Made by a program: the position numbers and the translations under genes. Below, in pieces: positions 17,101-27,063 of a DNA stretch of 52,948 nt. Numbering within the stretch: position 1 is the stretch's first letter; the number at the start of each line of letters is the position of its first letter. The stretch is taken from the NCBI GenBank assembly GCA_002353525.1, contig DEJV01000069.1, positions 306-53,253 of the forward strand, written 5' to 3'. The notes beneath the pieces were generated by a model. The model was not told the origin of the DNA. It did not search any database and worked only from the letters and a program-made list of their open reading frames with translations. The DNA is from Prevotella sp. UBA2739 (GTDB lineage Bacteria > Bacteroidota > Bacteroidia > Bacteroidales > Bacteroidaceae).

Positions 17101-20100
17101 TCAATTATCGAACGTCTTCCATCCTATGCGTTGTCGACGCCATGTGTAGGTGATGTACAGACGGCCATCACGACCTTCGATGATGGCAGGATAGGAATAT
17201 TCGCCTAAAGGACTGTCTTCAAACGTCTTGATGATGGTCCAATGCAGACCGTCATTGCTCTTTGCCAAACATAAGGGGGTGCGCTCTCCATGAGGGATGC
17301 CGGGCAACGAGGCAAACGGAGTGTACACCATGCGGTGCGTACCATCGCGCAAGGTAACGGCATCAATGCCCGAACCATTGCTGGGAATGCTGGTCAGCAC
17401 GGGGTGCGTCCAGGTGTTACCACCATCGGTGCTCTCGCTGAGGGCTAAATAGCTGTTGCGGGTGCGACAGAGGGCACGCAGTGTGTCACCACAAACAAGT
17501 ATTGTGGGCTGGATGATCTTCAGATTGTCGTCACTCCACCACGGTGGCGACACCTTTGTCCATTGCCGCGTCTGCAGGTCTAATATCTCGAAGTGAATGC
17601 GCCATATCCGGTCTTTTGTCTCGGTGCTAGAGGGACAAATCAAGCGGTTGCGATATACGATAGGCTTGTTTTTAATGGGGCCAAGCAAGCCTTCCTGCAG
17701 TTGTTCGGGTTTTGTCCAAGTGAGTCCACCATCTTTCGAGCGTGTCAGCCAGCCTGTCCATTCTGGTACGCTTTTACCTACTTTATAGAACAACCACACC
17801 TCGCCATCGGGCATCTGGAAGAGCACTGGGTTCCAGCAGGCCATTCCGCCACCATCGGCCACAAGTTGGGGAGCCTGCCACTGTTCTTTCCCTTTATCTT
17901 TGCGGCTGACATAGATGTTACAGTCGGGATGATTCTCATGAGTGCCACCGAAATAGGCTGCCAGCAATGTGCCGTTGTCCAATTCGACAATGGTCGACGC
18001 ATGGCACGAGGGGAACGATGCCTGTCGGTAAAGAAACTCTGTCTGCCCAGGCAATTCAAATTCGAAATGATGACGACCGGAGGTGAGATGTCTAGGAAGG
18101 ACAGCGCCAGCCACCAGCGCGTCGAGCACGATTTCTGCCTCGCTATTGGCTGGAATCTCCACATCCCATACCACCTGTTTGTCTGTTTTCGTCCACCGGC
18201 TGACCACATGCCCATAGGGTGTGTCGTAGCCCATATCCACATGGTCGCAGTCGGGAATCGAGAAACAAGGACTAAGCCGGATGTGTTTGTAGGCATCATC
18301 CGAGCGGATGCCACCCAGATACTGGTAACACCAGGTGAGCAGATCGCCCAGCAGCATGACGTGGTTGCCACTGTTCATCGCCGGATTGGCGGTGTCGCCA
18401 TTCCATAGTTCCCAGATGGTGGTAGCCCCCTGCTCCGCCATATATCCCCATGAGGGGTAGGTGTTTTGCGTGGCCAGCCGCCATGCCACATCAGCAAAGC
18501 CATTGTCCGAGAGTGCGCGCAGAAGCCACGAGATGCCGATAACACCACAACTGATGTGCTCTTTGTTCTGTTTCACCACGTTGCGCACCACATTCCGTAC
18601 CACATCCTGACGACAGGAGTCGGGCACGAGGGCAAACGCCAATGCTAGGAGGTTGGCCGTGGCGGTGTTATTGCCGTAGAAGACGCTGTCTGGATAGAGC
18701 ACGTGTCCAGGGCGGGGCGATGTGCCCCGTTTCGCATGCAGGAAACGCTGGTTGAATGCTTTTGTCAGCCTCTCGCCCTGCTCGTTCCACTTGGCGGCAT
18801 CGTCAGTCATGCCTAGCAGGGTAGCGAAACGTGCTGCCAACTGCAACGAGCCGATAGTGTAGGCTGTGGCTATCAGACTGCCGTCGGTCTTGCGTGCCGG
18901 GTCTTCACTGTGGATGAGGTCAGGACGCTCGGGCGGCACACACCAGTCGCCATATTTGTCTTTGGTGATGATGCCGTCGCGGTCGCTATATTCGGCGATG
19001 ATGTGGTTGAGCCACCGTTTGATGTACGGGTAACTGTCGGCTATGGGCTGGAGGTTTCCAAACTGCCGGTAGAGCATGTCGCAGGTGAACGGCAAGGCGG
19101 CAGGCCACGTCACGTCATCGGTATAGTAGTTCCAGAAGGCCGGTGCCACATCGGGAATGCAGCCGTCGGAGCGTTGTGCCTCGCAGATGTCGCGCATCCA
19201 CTTGCTGTAGAGCCGTTCGTTGCCAAAGATGAAGCTCTCGCCCAGTGAGCCTACGGTACGATCGCCGAGCCACGGCTGGCGCTCGTCGCGCTGCGGACAG
19301 TCTACGGGCATGCCCTTGTAGTTGCTGCGTATGCCCCACACGGCATTCCTATATACCTTATTTAATATAGAGTCTGAGCAGGCGAACGATCCGATGACGC
19401 TCATGCGGTCGTTCACGGGACAGGCTTTGACAGGGGGCTGCGCCATCCGTGCTGACGAATGAGAAATGTTGCCGCCGGTCACTTCCACATATCTGAATCC
19501 GTGTGTGACAAATGTAGGCTTCCACCAACGGCCGTTCTCCCGACCACTGCAGATGTAGATGTCTTCGCTGCGCGCCGACCGAAGATTGTCGGTATAGAGC
19601 TTTCCGTCATCGGTCAGTCTCTCCGCATAGCGGATGCGGATGGTGTCGCCCTTGTTGCCGTTCACACGCAGGGCCGCCCACCCCGCCATGTTCTGTCCGA
19701 AGTCAGCAATCCACGAATCAGGGCTGGTTTGTCGGATACTGACAGGATCGATGCTGTTTTCCTCGTGCATGCCGTCGGCAGGTTGTCCGCAAAGCGTTCC
19801 CTCAGGCAGGGCAGTACGTTCGGCCTGCAGCCACTGGCTGTCGTCAAAGCCCACCATTGCCCATCCGTTCCCGTTATCGTTCCCGTTAAGGTTAACGTTA
19901 TCGTCATACACCTCTCCGTCGTATTCGTTGTTGGCACGAATAGGTCCGTTGGCGGTTACGCGCCATTTCTCGTTGGTCACCAGCCGCTCTGTCGTACCGT
20001 CGTCATACTCCACGATGATGTTCATGCGGCATTTGGGAAAGCCGAATGTCGTATTCTTATAAGGTTTGTCCTGCCGCATGTTGAAGCCACGGCCATTGCC

Positions 20101-20904
20101 CAGCACGATGCCCACACACACCGCATGGGTATCCGTGGATGGGGCACCGGCTTCGGGTGCGCTGTCCCTCATGATGTCCGTCACATCATATGTGTTGTAG
20201 TAGATGGTTTTTCGGTAGTCACTGGGAATGGGCGTGAGCACCTCGTTGCCAATGCGCCTGCCGTTGACATATAGTTCGTAGAGTCCCACTGCCGCCACGT
20301 AGGCCGTAGCGCGCCTGACAGGTTTGCTGATGGCGAACTCATTGCGCAGATAACGGGCAGCCAGACGTGAGAAGCGTCCGCCATGCTCGTCGTCCATCAT
20401 CTGTTCCAATCCGATCCACCGCCCGCTCCAGTGGCTCTCGTTCAACAGACCGATACTGAAGAAATCGGGAGTGCTGTCAGCCTTAGCCTCTTGTCGCCGT
20501 TGCCTACGCTTGTCTGTCAAGGGCTGATTGCTCCACGGCGTCTCACCCTTGTTGGTATACACCTTCACCTTCCAGTAAGCCCGTTGGTTGCTCTTGAGCG
20601 GCTTGCCCTGATAAGCTATCCACAACTGACTGGACGAGGCTACGGCCCAGGAGTCCCACAGGTCGCCTTTGCCCTGGTTCAGATTCTCTATGCTTGAGGC
20701 CACCATGATACGGTAGCCCGTTTGCCGCACATCGTTCTCGTCGGAAACAATCTGCCACGAGAAATGCGGCGTAGTGGTCTGCAACCCCATCGGACAGCAC
20801 CTGTTCTCCGTGCGCAGATTCTTCACTTGCACACGGGCAGCCACAACAATAGCTGGCAGCCATAACAAAACCAACAATAAAGCTCTTTGTCGTCTCAAGG
20901 CCAT
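17101..20904 (-). CDS. GH78 alpha-L-rhamnosidase fused to an Asp-box (BNR) beta-propeller
   Basis: The product has 1267 residues from ATG 20904; a TTG five codons earlier would remove the normal start of the signal peptide and was not used. Residues ~1-950 are a GH78 rhamnosidase: N-terminal beta-sandwich domains, then the (alpha/alpha)6 catalytic domain with CPQRDERQPWLGDR (Asp540, Glu541, Asp548), and a C-terminal beta domain. Residues ~955-1267 are a separate sialidase-like propeller with Asp boxes SKDGGLTW and STDGGNTW. GH78 enzymes release terminal L-rhamnose from pectin, arabinogalactan or glycosides. The second domain may be another hydrolase or lyase, or only bind sugar; it need not be a sialidase. 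A signal peptide suggests periplasmic or surface location. It is convergent with the C10 gene and alone in its transcript or after YbjQ. Confidence 0.9.
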   Translation of the reverse strand: MALRRQRALLLVLLWLPAIVVAARVQVKNLRTENRCCPMGLQTTTPHFSWQIVSDENDVRQTGYRIMVASSIENLNQGKGDLWDSWAVASSSQLWIAYQGKPLKSNQRAYWKVKVYTNKGETPWSNQPLTDKRRQRRQEAKADSTPDFFSIGLLNESHWSGRWIGLEQMMDDEHGGRFSRLAARYLRNEFAISKPVRRATAYVAAVGLYELYVNGRRIGNEVLTPIPSDYRKTIYYNTYDVTDIMRDSAPEAGAPSTDTHAVCVGIVLGNGRGFNMRQDKPYKNTTFGFPKCRMNIIVEYDDGTTERLVTNEKWRVTANGPIRANNEYDGEVYDDNVNLNGNDNGNGWAMVGFDDSQWLQAERTALPEGTLCGQPADGMHEENSIDPVSIRQTSPDSWIADFGQNMAGWAALRVNGNKGDTIRIRYAERLTDDGKLYTDNLRSARSEDIYICSGRENGRWWKPTFVTHGFRYVEVTGGNISHSSARMAQPPVKACPVNDRMSVIGSFACSDSILNKVYRNAVWGIRSNYKGMPVDCPQRDERQPWLGDRTVGSLGESFIFGNERLYSKWMRDICEAQRSDGCIPDVAPAFWNYYTDDVTWPAALPFTCDMLYRQFGNLQPIADSYPYIKRWLNHIIAEYSDRDGIITKDKYGDWCVPPERPDLIHSEDPARKTDGSLIATAYTIGSLQLAARFATLLGMTDDAAKWNEQGERLTKAFNQRFLHAKRGTSPRPGHVLYPDSVFYGNNTATANLLALAFALVPDSCRQDVVRNVVRNVVKQNKEHISCGVIGISWLLRALSDNGFADVAWRLATQNTYPSWGYMAEQGATTIWELWNGDTANPAMNSGNHVMLLGDLLTWCYQYLGGIRSDDAYKHIRLSPCFSIPDCDHVDMGYDTPYGHVVSRWTKTDKQVVWDVEIPANSEAEIVLDALVAGAVLPRHLTSGRHHFEFELPGQTEFLYRQASFPSCHASTIVELDNGTLLAAYFGGTHENHPDCNIYVSRKDKGKEQWQAPQLVADGGGMACWNPVLFQMPDGEVWLFYKVGKSVPEWTGWLTRSKDGGLTWTKPEQLQEGLLGPIKNKPIVYRNRLICPSSTETKDRIWRIHFEILDLQTRQWTKVSPPWWSDDNLKIIQPTILVCGDTLRALCRTRNSYLALSESTDGGNTWTHPVLTSIPSNGSGIDAVTLRDGTHRMVYTPFASLPGIPHGERTPLCLAKSNDGLHWTIIKTFEDSPLGEYSYPAIIEGRDGRLYITYTWRRQRIGWKTFDN

Positions 20905-20997
20905 ATTTATAGTTGACAAGTTAACAAGTTAACAAGTGGACGAGTTGTATGACAGGAAGAAGGTGCTGTCTGAACTCCTGAACTCCCAAAAGAAAAC

Positions 20998-21315
20998 TTA
21001 AATCACCACCGCTGTTCCGCTGACTGCCACCATGAGGATGGTATTCGTATCACCAATCGTCTCATAGTCGATGTCGATGCCCACGATGGCATTGGCGCCC
21101 ATGTCGCGTGCACGCTGTTGCATCTCCTCAAGAGCCTGGTCTTTAGACGCAATGATAGTTTTCTCGTATCCAGCGGCACGTCCGCCGAAGAAATCGCGCA
21201 GTCCTGCACCAATGTCTTTCAAGAAGTTGGCTCCTGTGATTACCTCGCCCGTGACGATGCCTTTATACTCTCTGATGGGATGTCCTTCGATTAAAGCTGT
21301 TGTCGTTAGAATCAT
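20998..21315 (-). CDS. YbjQ/UPF0145 family protein
   Basis: This is a 105-residue protein of the UPF0145 (YbjQ) family, recognised by its start ILTTTALIEGHPIREYKGIV, the central GEVITGANFLKDIGAGLRD and the end MGANAIVGIDIDYETI. Length is normal for the family, which forms small pentamers of unknown function. A TATCTTTG promoter word lies 43 nt upstream (21358-21365). It sits between the GH78 gene and the SusC3/SusD3 operon with no obvious link to sugar use. Confidence 0.9.
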   Translation of the reverse strand: MILTTTALIEGHPIREYKGIVTGEVITGANFLKDIGAGLRDFFGGRAAGYEKTIIASKDQALEEMQQRARDMGANAIVGIDIDYETIGDTNTILMVAVSGTAVVI

Positions 21316-21357
21316 AATTATTTCGGATTTAGATGGTTAAAAAATACTTGGATGCTG

Positions 21358-21365
21358 CAAAGATA
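21358..21365 (-). promoter_or_regulatory. Candidate promoter -7 box for the YbjQ-family gene
   Basis: On the minus strand the sequence is TATCTTTG, matching TAnnTTTG, followed by a leader of about 35 nt to the ATG. No good TTTG is seen about 20 nt upstream. Confidence 0.45.
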
Positions 21366-21682
21366 TAAAAAAAACAGTAAAGATGGTCATTTCCTCTCAT
21401 GAAATTCTTCGTTACATCTATGCTAAGAGGGGGTAGCCATCACGGCTACCCCCTTCTCCTAACAATCAATTAACCTAAAAAACAATTGATCAGAGCCTAT
21501 TTTTTTCTATTTCGCTTTCGGATGATATCCCGAGGGTACAAGAGTGTTCTCTTACCTTCACAGCCGCACACCTTCGTACCTTCGAAATAATCTCTGAAAA
21601 ATCAATAATCGACAATTGATCATTATCATTTGGACAGAGCGTCCGTCAGGCTAATTATCAATTGTCAATGATCAATTATCCA
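21366..21682. other. Gene-free stretch between SusD3 and the YbjQ-family gene
   Basis: It contains a strong hairpin (21428-21454) and, next to the SusD3 stop codon, degenerate words of the ATCAATTGTCAATGATCAATTATC type (21590-21680). No gene is seen. Confidence 0.6.
21428..21454 (-). terminator. Strong hairpin, possible terminator of the SusC3-SusD3 operon
   Basis: AGGGGGTAGCC (21428-21438), loop ATCAC, GGCTACCCCCT (21444-21454) gives a perfect 11-bp GC-rich stem. It lies about 230 nt after the SusD3 stop in the reading direction. There is no U-run after it, so ending of transcription is not certain; RNA 3' end protection is an alternative. Confidence 0.4.
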
Positions 21683-23629
21683 TTACCTATATGCTGGGTT
21701 CTGATAAGCTTCTTTCTCGGCATCGGTCATCTCCAGGCCATCGAGCTGTCCCTTCGGGATGGGACGCAGATACAGTTCGGGAGTGATGGTGCGCTTAAAC
21801 TCCTCGAGCGTGCGGTCGCCAGAGCCGTTGCCGGCAATGTGGTAGACGCTGGCTTTCTCAGCCCATGTCTGTGTGCGCACGAGGTCGAACCAACGATAGC
21901 CTTCGCCCCAGAACTCACGCTGGCGCTCGTCGAGAATATAGTCTATGGTGATGGTCTGCGGGGTGGCAGCTACCATGGCCGCACTGTTGTCGATGCTCAC
22001 CTTCACATTGTCGTTCTGCGAGAAGGTCATCTTACCAGCACGGGCACGCAGCACGTTCACCAGGGTGCGGGCCTCAGTGTTCTTGTTCAGTTTCACGGCA
22101 GCCTCGGCAGCAATGAGATAGAGCTCCGAGAACTTGGCGATGTTAAACGGACGCGGACTTCCGCCGTTGGGCGATCCCAGTCCCGAGCCGTTGTCGGTAC
22201 GATACATACCAATCTTCCAGTTGATGGGGTATTTATAACGGCTGATGTTGCTCACACCCACCACAAAGTCGGCACGGTCGGGCAGTGTTCCAGCACCTAC
22301 ACCGGCACCGTTGGCTGACCAATCGATGTTCTTGGCCGTAGCCTCATCCACGAAACTGAAGAAGATCTCGCCCGGTCCTACATGTTTGCCGTGGGCACCT
22401 TCCACATATGCGTCGGCCTTGCCAGCCTTGTCGAAATTGGTGTGATAGCGCAGGGTGAAGGTTGCGTCGTAGCGCGAGTCGATGGCCTTGACGGCATCTT
22501 CCCATGCGCCACCCTCCATGAAGTTGTCGGCGATAGTGGCCATACGTGTCCAAGGACGGCCCAGTGCCTGCACGGCCTCGCGGCTGATGGGATTGATGGT
22601 GCCGCCGGTCGAGCCCTTGGCGGTCAGGTTACCGTAGTTCCATGAGGTCATCCAGTAGGCGAAGTTCTCGGGCGAACCGCCGCTACCCCATCCGTAGCCC
22701 ACGCCACCGTTACCGTATTTCTCGTTCTCGTCGTGGTCGGCATAGAGCATTATCTCCGAGTTACGGTCGTTCGTGGCAATGTTCACGTCGTAGAAGGTAG
22801 GCTGCAGCGCATACGGTCCGGGATTGTTGATAGCCTGCATGGCAGTGTCGTAGGCTTTCTGGAAGTAGCTGCTGGCCTCGCCTGAGTTGCGCTGGCACTC
22901 TGGGTAAGTAGGAATGTTCTTCGGGTTCTCCAACCACCACGCATAGGTGAGGTAGGCCTTTGCCAGGAACAGTCGTGCCAGGTTCTTTGTGGCAGCACCT
23001 GTGAGGCGTGGATTCTCTGGCAAATCCTGTATGGCTTTCTCCAGATCGGGGAAGATGGCCTTAGTGTACACCTCTGCCACGGTATTACGCGTAGACACAC
23101 GCACGGGAGCGGTGTTGAACTTCATCTCGCCGGCACCCAGATCAAGGGGCACGCCACCGAAAGTCTGCACCAGCTGGAAATAGTCGAAGGCACGGAAGAA
23201 GTAAGCCTCGGCCAAGAGCGCGCTGCTGATGCCTGCAGCCTCACCATTCTCTATCACACCGCTGGCGGTGTTGATGTTCGAGAAAGCCTGTCCCCACAGC
23301 ACGTCCGAGCGGCTAGTCGATGCGTCCAGCTTACCGGCGCCTGAGAGGTCGGCATCCTTGAAGTTTCCGTCGGCCGACTGGGCATAGGTATATTCGTCGG
23401 TACCTGTCTCACAGATGTTCAGATAGTAGCCATTGCCATAGATATAGCGCAGGTGGCCGTAGAGTGCGGTCAGACCGCCCTCGATACCCGTCTCCGTAGT
23501 GAAGAATGTCGGGTCAAACTGGCTGCGAGGCTGCTCGTCGAGCACGTCGGAGCAGGAGGTTGTCATTGTGGCCACGCCACAACTCAGCAAGCCTGCAGCA
23601 AGGATATATTTCATGTTTTTACTTTTCAT
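21683..23629 (-). CDS. SusD/RagB-family lipoprotein (SusD3)
   Basis: The 648-residue protein is a larger SusD type. It has a lipobox TTSC (Cys26), N-terminal helices (ALLAEAYFFRAFDYFQLVQTFGG), and the C-terminal part with ERQREFWGEGYRWFDLVRT and LRPIPKGQL. ATGs at 23629 and 23614 are both possible starts; the first was kept. It is the partner of SusC3 but is separated from it by an unusually long 240-nt gap with a hairpin and repeats. Because GH115, GH67, GH35 and a GPH symporter lie on the far side of SusC3, xylan-derived oligosaccharides are a plausible ligand (inference). Confidence 0.95.
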   Translation of the reverse strand: MKSKNMKYILAAGLLSCGVATMTTSCSDVLDEQPRSQFDPTFFTTETGIEGGLTALYGHLRYIYGNGYYLNICETGTDEYTYAQSADGNFKDADLSGAGKLDASTSRSDVLWGQAFSNINTASGVIENGEAAGISSALLAEAYFFRAFDYFQLVQTFGGVPLDLGAGEMKFNTAPVRVSTRNTVAEVYTKAIFPDLEKAIQDLPENPRLTGAATKNLARLFLAKAYLTYAWWLENPKNIPTYPECQRNSGEASSYFQKAYDTAMQAINNPGPYALQPTFYDVNIATNDRNSEIMLYADHDENEKYGNGGVGYGWGSGGSPENFAYWMTSWNYGNLTAKGSTGGTINPISREAVQALGRPWTRMATIADNFMEGGAWEDAVKAIDSRYDATFTLRYHTNFDKAGKADAYVEGAHGKHVGPGEIFFSFVDEATAKNIDWSANGAGVGAGTLPDRADFVVGVSNISRYKYPINWKIGMYRTDNGSGLGSPNGGSPRPFNIAKFSELYLIAAEAAVKLNKNTEARTLVNVLRARAGKMTFSQNDNVKVSIDNSAAMVAATPQTITIDYILDERQREFWGEGYRWFDLVRTQTWAEKASVYHIAGNGSGDRTLEEFKRTITPELYLRPIPKGQLDGLEMTDAEKEAYQNPAYR

Positions 23630-23709
23630 ATTGATGATACTTTATATTTGTTTTTTAAAGCTTCGCAAGTTGTTTCGGGGTTGAGAAGGAGTTTTTTCCC
23701 CGGGTTCTT

Positions 23710-23728
23710 GTTGCGGCACAGCCGCAAC
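23710..23728 (-). promoter_or_regulatory. Hairpin between SusC3 and SusD3
   Basis: GTTGCGGC (23710-23717), ACA, GCCGCAAC (23721-23728) is a perfect 8-bp stem in the gap between the two cistrons. It has no U-run. It may cause partial termination or RNA processing and so set the SusC:SusD ratio. Confidence 0.35.
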
Positions 23729-23750
23729 CTGCCAGAAAATAGGGTAATCA

Positions 23751-23866
23751 CTTGTCAACTCGACTATCAACTTGTTAACTTGTCAACTCGACTATCAACT
23801 TGTTATCTTGTCAACTTGTTAACTTGTCAACTTATCTACTTGTCAACTTGCCAACTCGTCAACTAT
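23751..23866. repeat. Degenerate tandem words CTTGTCAACT / CTTGTTAACT
   Basis: About ten imperfect copies of a 10-12-nt word (CAACTTGTTAACTTGTCAACT and variants) fill the space before the end of SusC3. The same words occur in shorter form at 20911-20946 and 52019-52036. TTGTTAAC/GTTAACAA parts are self-complementary. Confidence 0.7.
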
Positions 23867-23869
23867 TTA

Positions 23870-26800
23870 CTAAAACGTTAGGTTAATGCCGAACAGGAAG
23901 TTGCGTGTGGCCGGGGTGTTGTAGCCCACGATAGGCATCTTGTGCTTGCTGGTGTAGCCGTCCACCTGCACAGCCGTGTTCTCTGTGGCCCATGAGTTGG
24001 TCTCGGGGTCCAGTCCGCACTCGTTGTTGAAGGGCGAGAAGAGCACAAACGGATTCTGAATGGTGGCATAGAGGCGCAGACGGCTGATGCCCAGATCCTT
24101 CACTGCCTTCAGATGCTCGAAGTTGTAGCCCAGAGTGATGGCACGCACCTTCAGATAGCCTGCATCGAAGTAACCCAGTGTAGAACCATACTTCGGGTTG
24201 TTGTTCGACGAGATGCCGCCTGGTTTCGGATACTTTGCTCCTGTGTTGCTCTCTGTCCAGTAGTCCACGTCGAGGTTGTTGCGACGACCCGAGAGCATGT
24301 TCAGATAACCATACGACGAGTGGATGGCAGAAATCAGCTTACCGCCAATCTGGAAAGCGCCAATCACCGTCAGGTCGAAGTTCTTATACGCCACGGTGGT
24401 GTTGAAACCGCCAATCAGGTCGGGCTCCATGCTCATCACCTGACGGTCGTCGTCGTTGATGGCGCGTTTCGGTGTGCCATCGGCCTCATATTCACCAGTG
24501 TATTCCACCTTGATCATACCCACGTTGCCACCGGGCTCCAGCACGTCGAGATAGGGATCGCCTTTCTGCCACAGGCCAATCTTCTTGAAGTCGTAGATCA
24601 CGTCGATGGGATGGCCAGTGAACCAGCGGTTAGCCACATCCTCTTCCTGTCCGGAGGCCAGCTCCACCAGTTTGTTGCGGTTGGCATAGAGGTTGATGCC
24701 TGCCTCCCAGTTCCATCCGTTCTTATTGTCGATAATCACGCCGTTCAGCGTCAGCTCAAAGCCTTTGTTTTGTGTCTTACCGATATTACCCGTGAAGCTG
24801 CTCACACCAGCTGTCGAGGGCAGGGTGATGTTAAACAGAATGTCGTTGGTCTTCTGGATGTAGTACTCGAACGATCCCGACAGACGGCCGTTGAAGAGCG
24901 AGAAGTCCAGACCGAAGTTCCATGTCTTCGAGTATTCCCATCCCAGTTCGGTGTTCGGCAGTGCGTTCACGTAGTAACCTGTCAGGTAGCTCGAGCCGAA
25001 GTTATAGTCGCGTGTGCCCAGTCCGCCCAGCGTTGAGTAGGGGTTGATGCTCTGGTTAGAGGTCTCGCCATAACCCACGCGCAGCTTCAGGTTGTCTATC
25101 CAGGGGTACTTGCTCATAAACTCCTCGCGGGCAATATTCCAACCAGCACTCACAGCAGGATAGGTGTGCCACTGGTGTCCTTTGGCCAGACGCGACGAGG
25201 CATCGGAACGCAGGGCCAGCGAGAGCATGTATTTGTTGTCGTAAGAATACATTACACGACCCATCCACGACATCAGTCCGCTCTGCCAGTAGTTGTAGTT
25301 GTTGAGGTTCTTCTCGCCCAGCGCCGAAGAGAGATTGAAGTACTGGAAGTACTCAGCGGGTATTTCCGTCACCGAAGCGCCAGTCTGCTCGAAAGTGGTC
25401 TGCTCTGCCGAGTACATGCCCACCACGTTCAGGTTGTGCTTCTCGGCAAAGGTGCGGTCGTAGGTCACGATATTCTCCACAGCCCAGTTGCGGGTGCTGT
25501 TCTCATAGTAGGAACCCGAGTTACGGTATTCCGGGTTGGTGTTGTTCACACCCTTGCCCGAGAACGATCCACTCTTCGTCGAACGGTAGTTCAGACCAAT
25601 GTTAATGCGGTAGCTCAGTCCTTCTATCCACGGGCATTTCACCTCGCCAAACAGTGTGTTGTACGAGCCAATACCTTTGTTCTCGCTCAGCCAGATGTCT
25701 TTGGTTTCCTCCACCACGTCCTTGGTCAGCACCCATGTCTCATCCTCGGGCATGTGGATGGTGCGCTTGCGCGTACCGTCTTCATTATAGGGCGAAGCCA
25801 GCGGACTCATCGAGAGGATGTTGTAAATGCCCACGTTGCTGCCCTTAGTGGTGCGGTAGCTGTTGTTGGTTGAGAGTCCGAAGCGGAACCACTTGCCCAC
25901 AGTCTGGTCGAAGTTTCCGCGTACAGAGATACGGTTGTAACCCTGCGAGGGAATCACAGCCTCGTCGTGATAATAACCCGCGCCGAAACTGTAGCTTCCG
26001 CCGTTGGTACCGCCTGCCACGCTGATGTCGTGGTTGTGGCTCACGCCCGTCTGGTAGAACTCGTCCTGCCAGTCGAAGTTGGTGTTGTCGCTCTCTTCCA
26101 GCGAGTTCTCATACAGTCCGGCCTCTTTGCGCAGTTTGGCAAATGCAGGTCCATCCATCATGGGATATTTGTGGAAGAGGGTCTTAAAGCTCACATATCC
26201 GTTGTAGGTCACCTTGGCGGGAGATCCCTGATAGCCCTTCACGGTAGTAATGATGATTACACCGTTGGCACCGCGCGAACCGTAGATGGCGGTGGCAGAA
26301 GCGTCTTTCAGAATGTCCATCGACTTGATGTCGGTGGGGTTGATGTCTGAGAGCTGACCCATAAAGGGGATACCGTCGAGCACAATCAGCGGGTCGTTCG
26401 ATGCCGACAGCGAGCGTTGACCGCGAATGCGAATCTGCATTTCTGCTCCAGGCTGCGAGCTGGTCTGTGTCATCAGCACACCGGCCACACGTCCCTGCAG
26501 AGCCTGGGCTGCGTTGGTGGCAGCTATCTGGTTCAGCTTCTCACCGTTCACGTTGGCCACCGAGCCCGTCACGGCCTCACGACGCTGCGTACCGTAACCA
26601 ATCACCACCACCTCGTTCAGGTTGCGGCCCTGGTCCTCCAGTATAATGTTCAGGTTCGACTGGTTGCCCACCTTGATTTCCTGCGACACATAGCCCACAT
26701 ATGAAATCACCAATGTGGCACCCGGCTGCACCTGAATGGTGAAGTTACCGTCGAAATCGGTCACCACACCATTGGTTGTACCTTTCTCCAGGACCGTGGC

Positions 26801-26974
26801 GCCGATGAGCGTGCCCATCGAGTCGCTCACGCGGCCTGTCACTTTCTTTGCTTGCTGCACGGCCGTCACCGACTGACTGTCGGGAGCTGCTGTCGCAGCC
26901 TGTGGGACAAACAGGAGCCCGGCCAGCGAGCACAGTCCCACCAAACATACAGATTTTCTTAAGTTTACATGCAT
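23870..26974 (-). CDS. SusC/RagA-family TonB-dependent transporter (SusC3)
   Basis: This 1034-residue outer-membrane transporter has a signal peptide (~1-30), a carboxypeptidase-like domain (~44-117), a TonB box around LNEVVVIGYG (119-128), a plug with RIRGQRSLSASNDPLIVLDG, and a barrel ending in FLFGINLTF. Unlike SusC1/SusC2 it shows no shared front end with another gene here. It heads the SusC3-SusD3 operon; a TAAATTTG promoter box lies about 90 nt upstream. It probably imports oligosaccharides handled by the enzymes at 27716-37738, an inference from location. Confidence 0.96.
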   Translation of the reverse strand: MHVNLRKSVCLVGLCSLAGLLFVPQAATAAPDSQSVTAVQQAKKVTGRVSDSMGTLIGATVLEKGTTNGVVTDFDGNFTIQVQPGATLVISYVGYVSQEIKVGNQSNLNIILEDQGRNLNEVVVIGYGTQRREAVTGSVANVNGEKLNQIAATNAAQALQGRVAGVLMTQTSSQPGAEMQIRIRGQRSLSASNDPLIVLDGIPFMGQLSDINPTDIKSMDILKDASATAIYGSRGANGVIIITTVKGYQGSPAKVTYNGYVSFKTLFHKYPMMDGPAFAKLRKEAGLYENSLEESDNTNFDWQDEFYQTGVSHNHDISVAGGTNGGSYSFGAGYYHDEAVIPSQGYNRISVRGNFDQTVGKWFRFGLSTNNSYRTTKGSNVGIYNILSMSPLASPYNEDGTRKRTIHMPEDETWVLTKDVVEETKDIWLSENKGIGSYNTLFGEVKCPWIEGLSYRINIGLNYRSTKSGSFSGKGVNNTNPEYRNSGSYYENSTRNWAVENIVTYDRTFAEKHNLNVVGMYSAEQTTFEQTGASVTEIPAEYFQYFNLSSALGEKNLNNYNYWQSGLMSWMGRVMYSYDNKYMLSLALRSDASSRLAKGHQWHTYPAVSAGWNIAREEFMSKYPWIDNLKLRVGYGETSNQSINPYSTLGGLGTRDYNFGSSYLTGYYVNALPNTELGWEYSKTWNFGLDFSLFNGRLSGSFEYYIQKTNDILFNITLPSTAGVSSFTGNIGKTQNKGFELTLNGVIIDNKNGWNWEAGINLYANRNKLVELASGQEEDVANRWFTGHPIDVIYDFKKIGLWQKGDPYLDVLEPGGNVGMIKVEYTGEYEADGTPKRAINDDDRQVMSMEPDLIGGFNTTVAYKNFDLTVIGAFQIGGKLISAIHSSYGYLNMLSGRRNNLDVDYWTESNTGAKYPKPGGISSNNNPKYGSTLGYFDAGYLKVRAITLGYNFEHLKAVKDLGISRLRLYATIQNPFVLFSPFNNECGLDPETNSWATENTAVQVDGYTSKHKMPIVGYNTPATRNFLFGINLTF

Positions 26975-27063
26975 AGCATTTCTTTTTGTTAGTTACTATT
27001 ATATTTAGGTATTTCTCAAAACGATTTTCAATATTTACAGCTACATCATCATTTGTTTCGCTG

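Noticed and set aside
17101..18050. True sialidase activity of the C-terminal propeller
   Set aside because: Asp boxes are present, but I could not find the arginine triad of GH33 sialidases by eye. The domain is left as a propeller of unknown activity.
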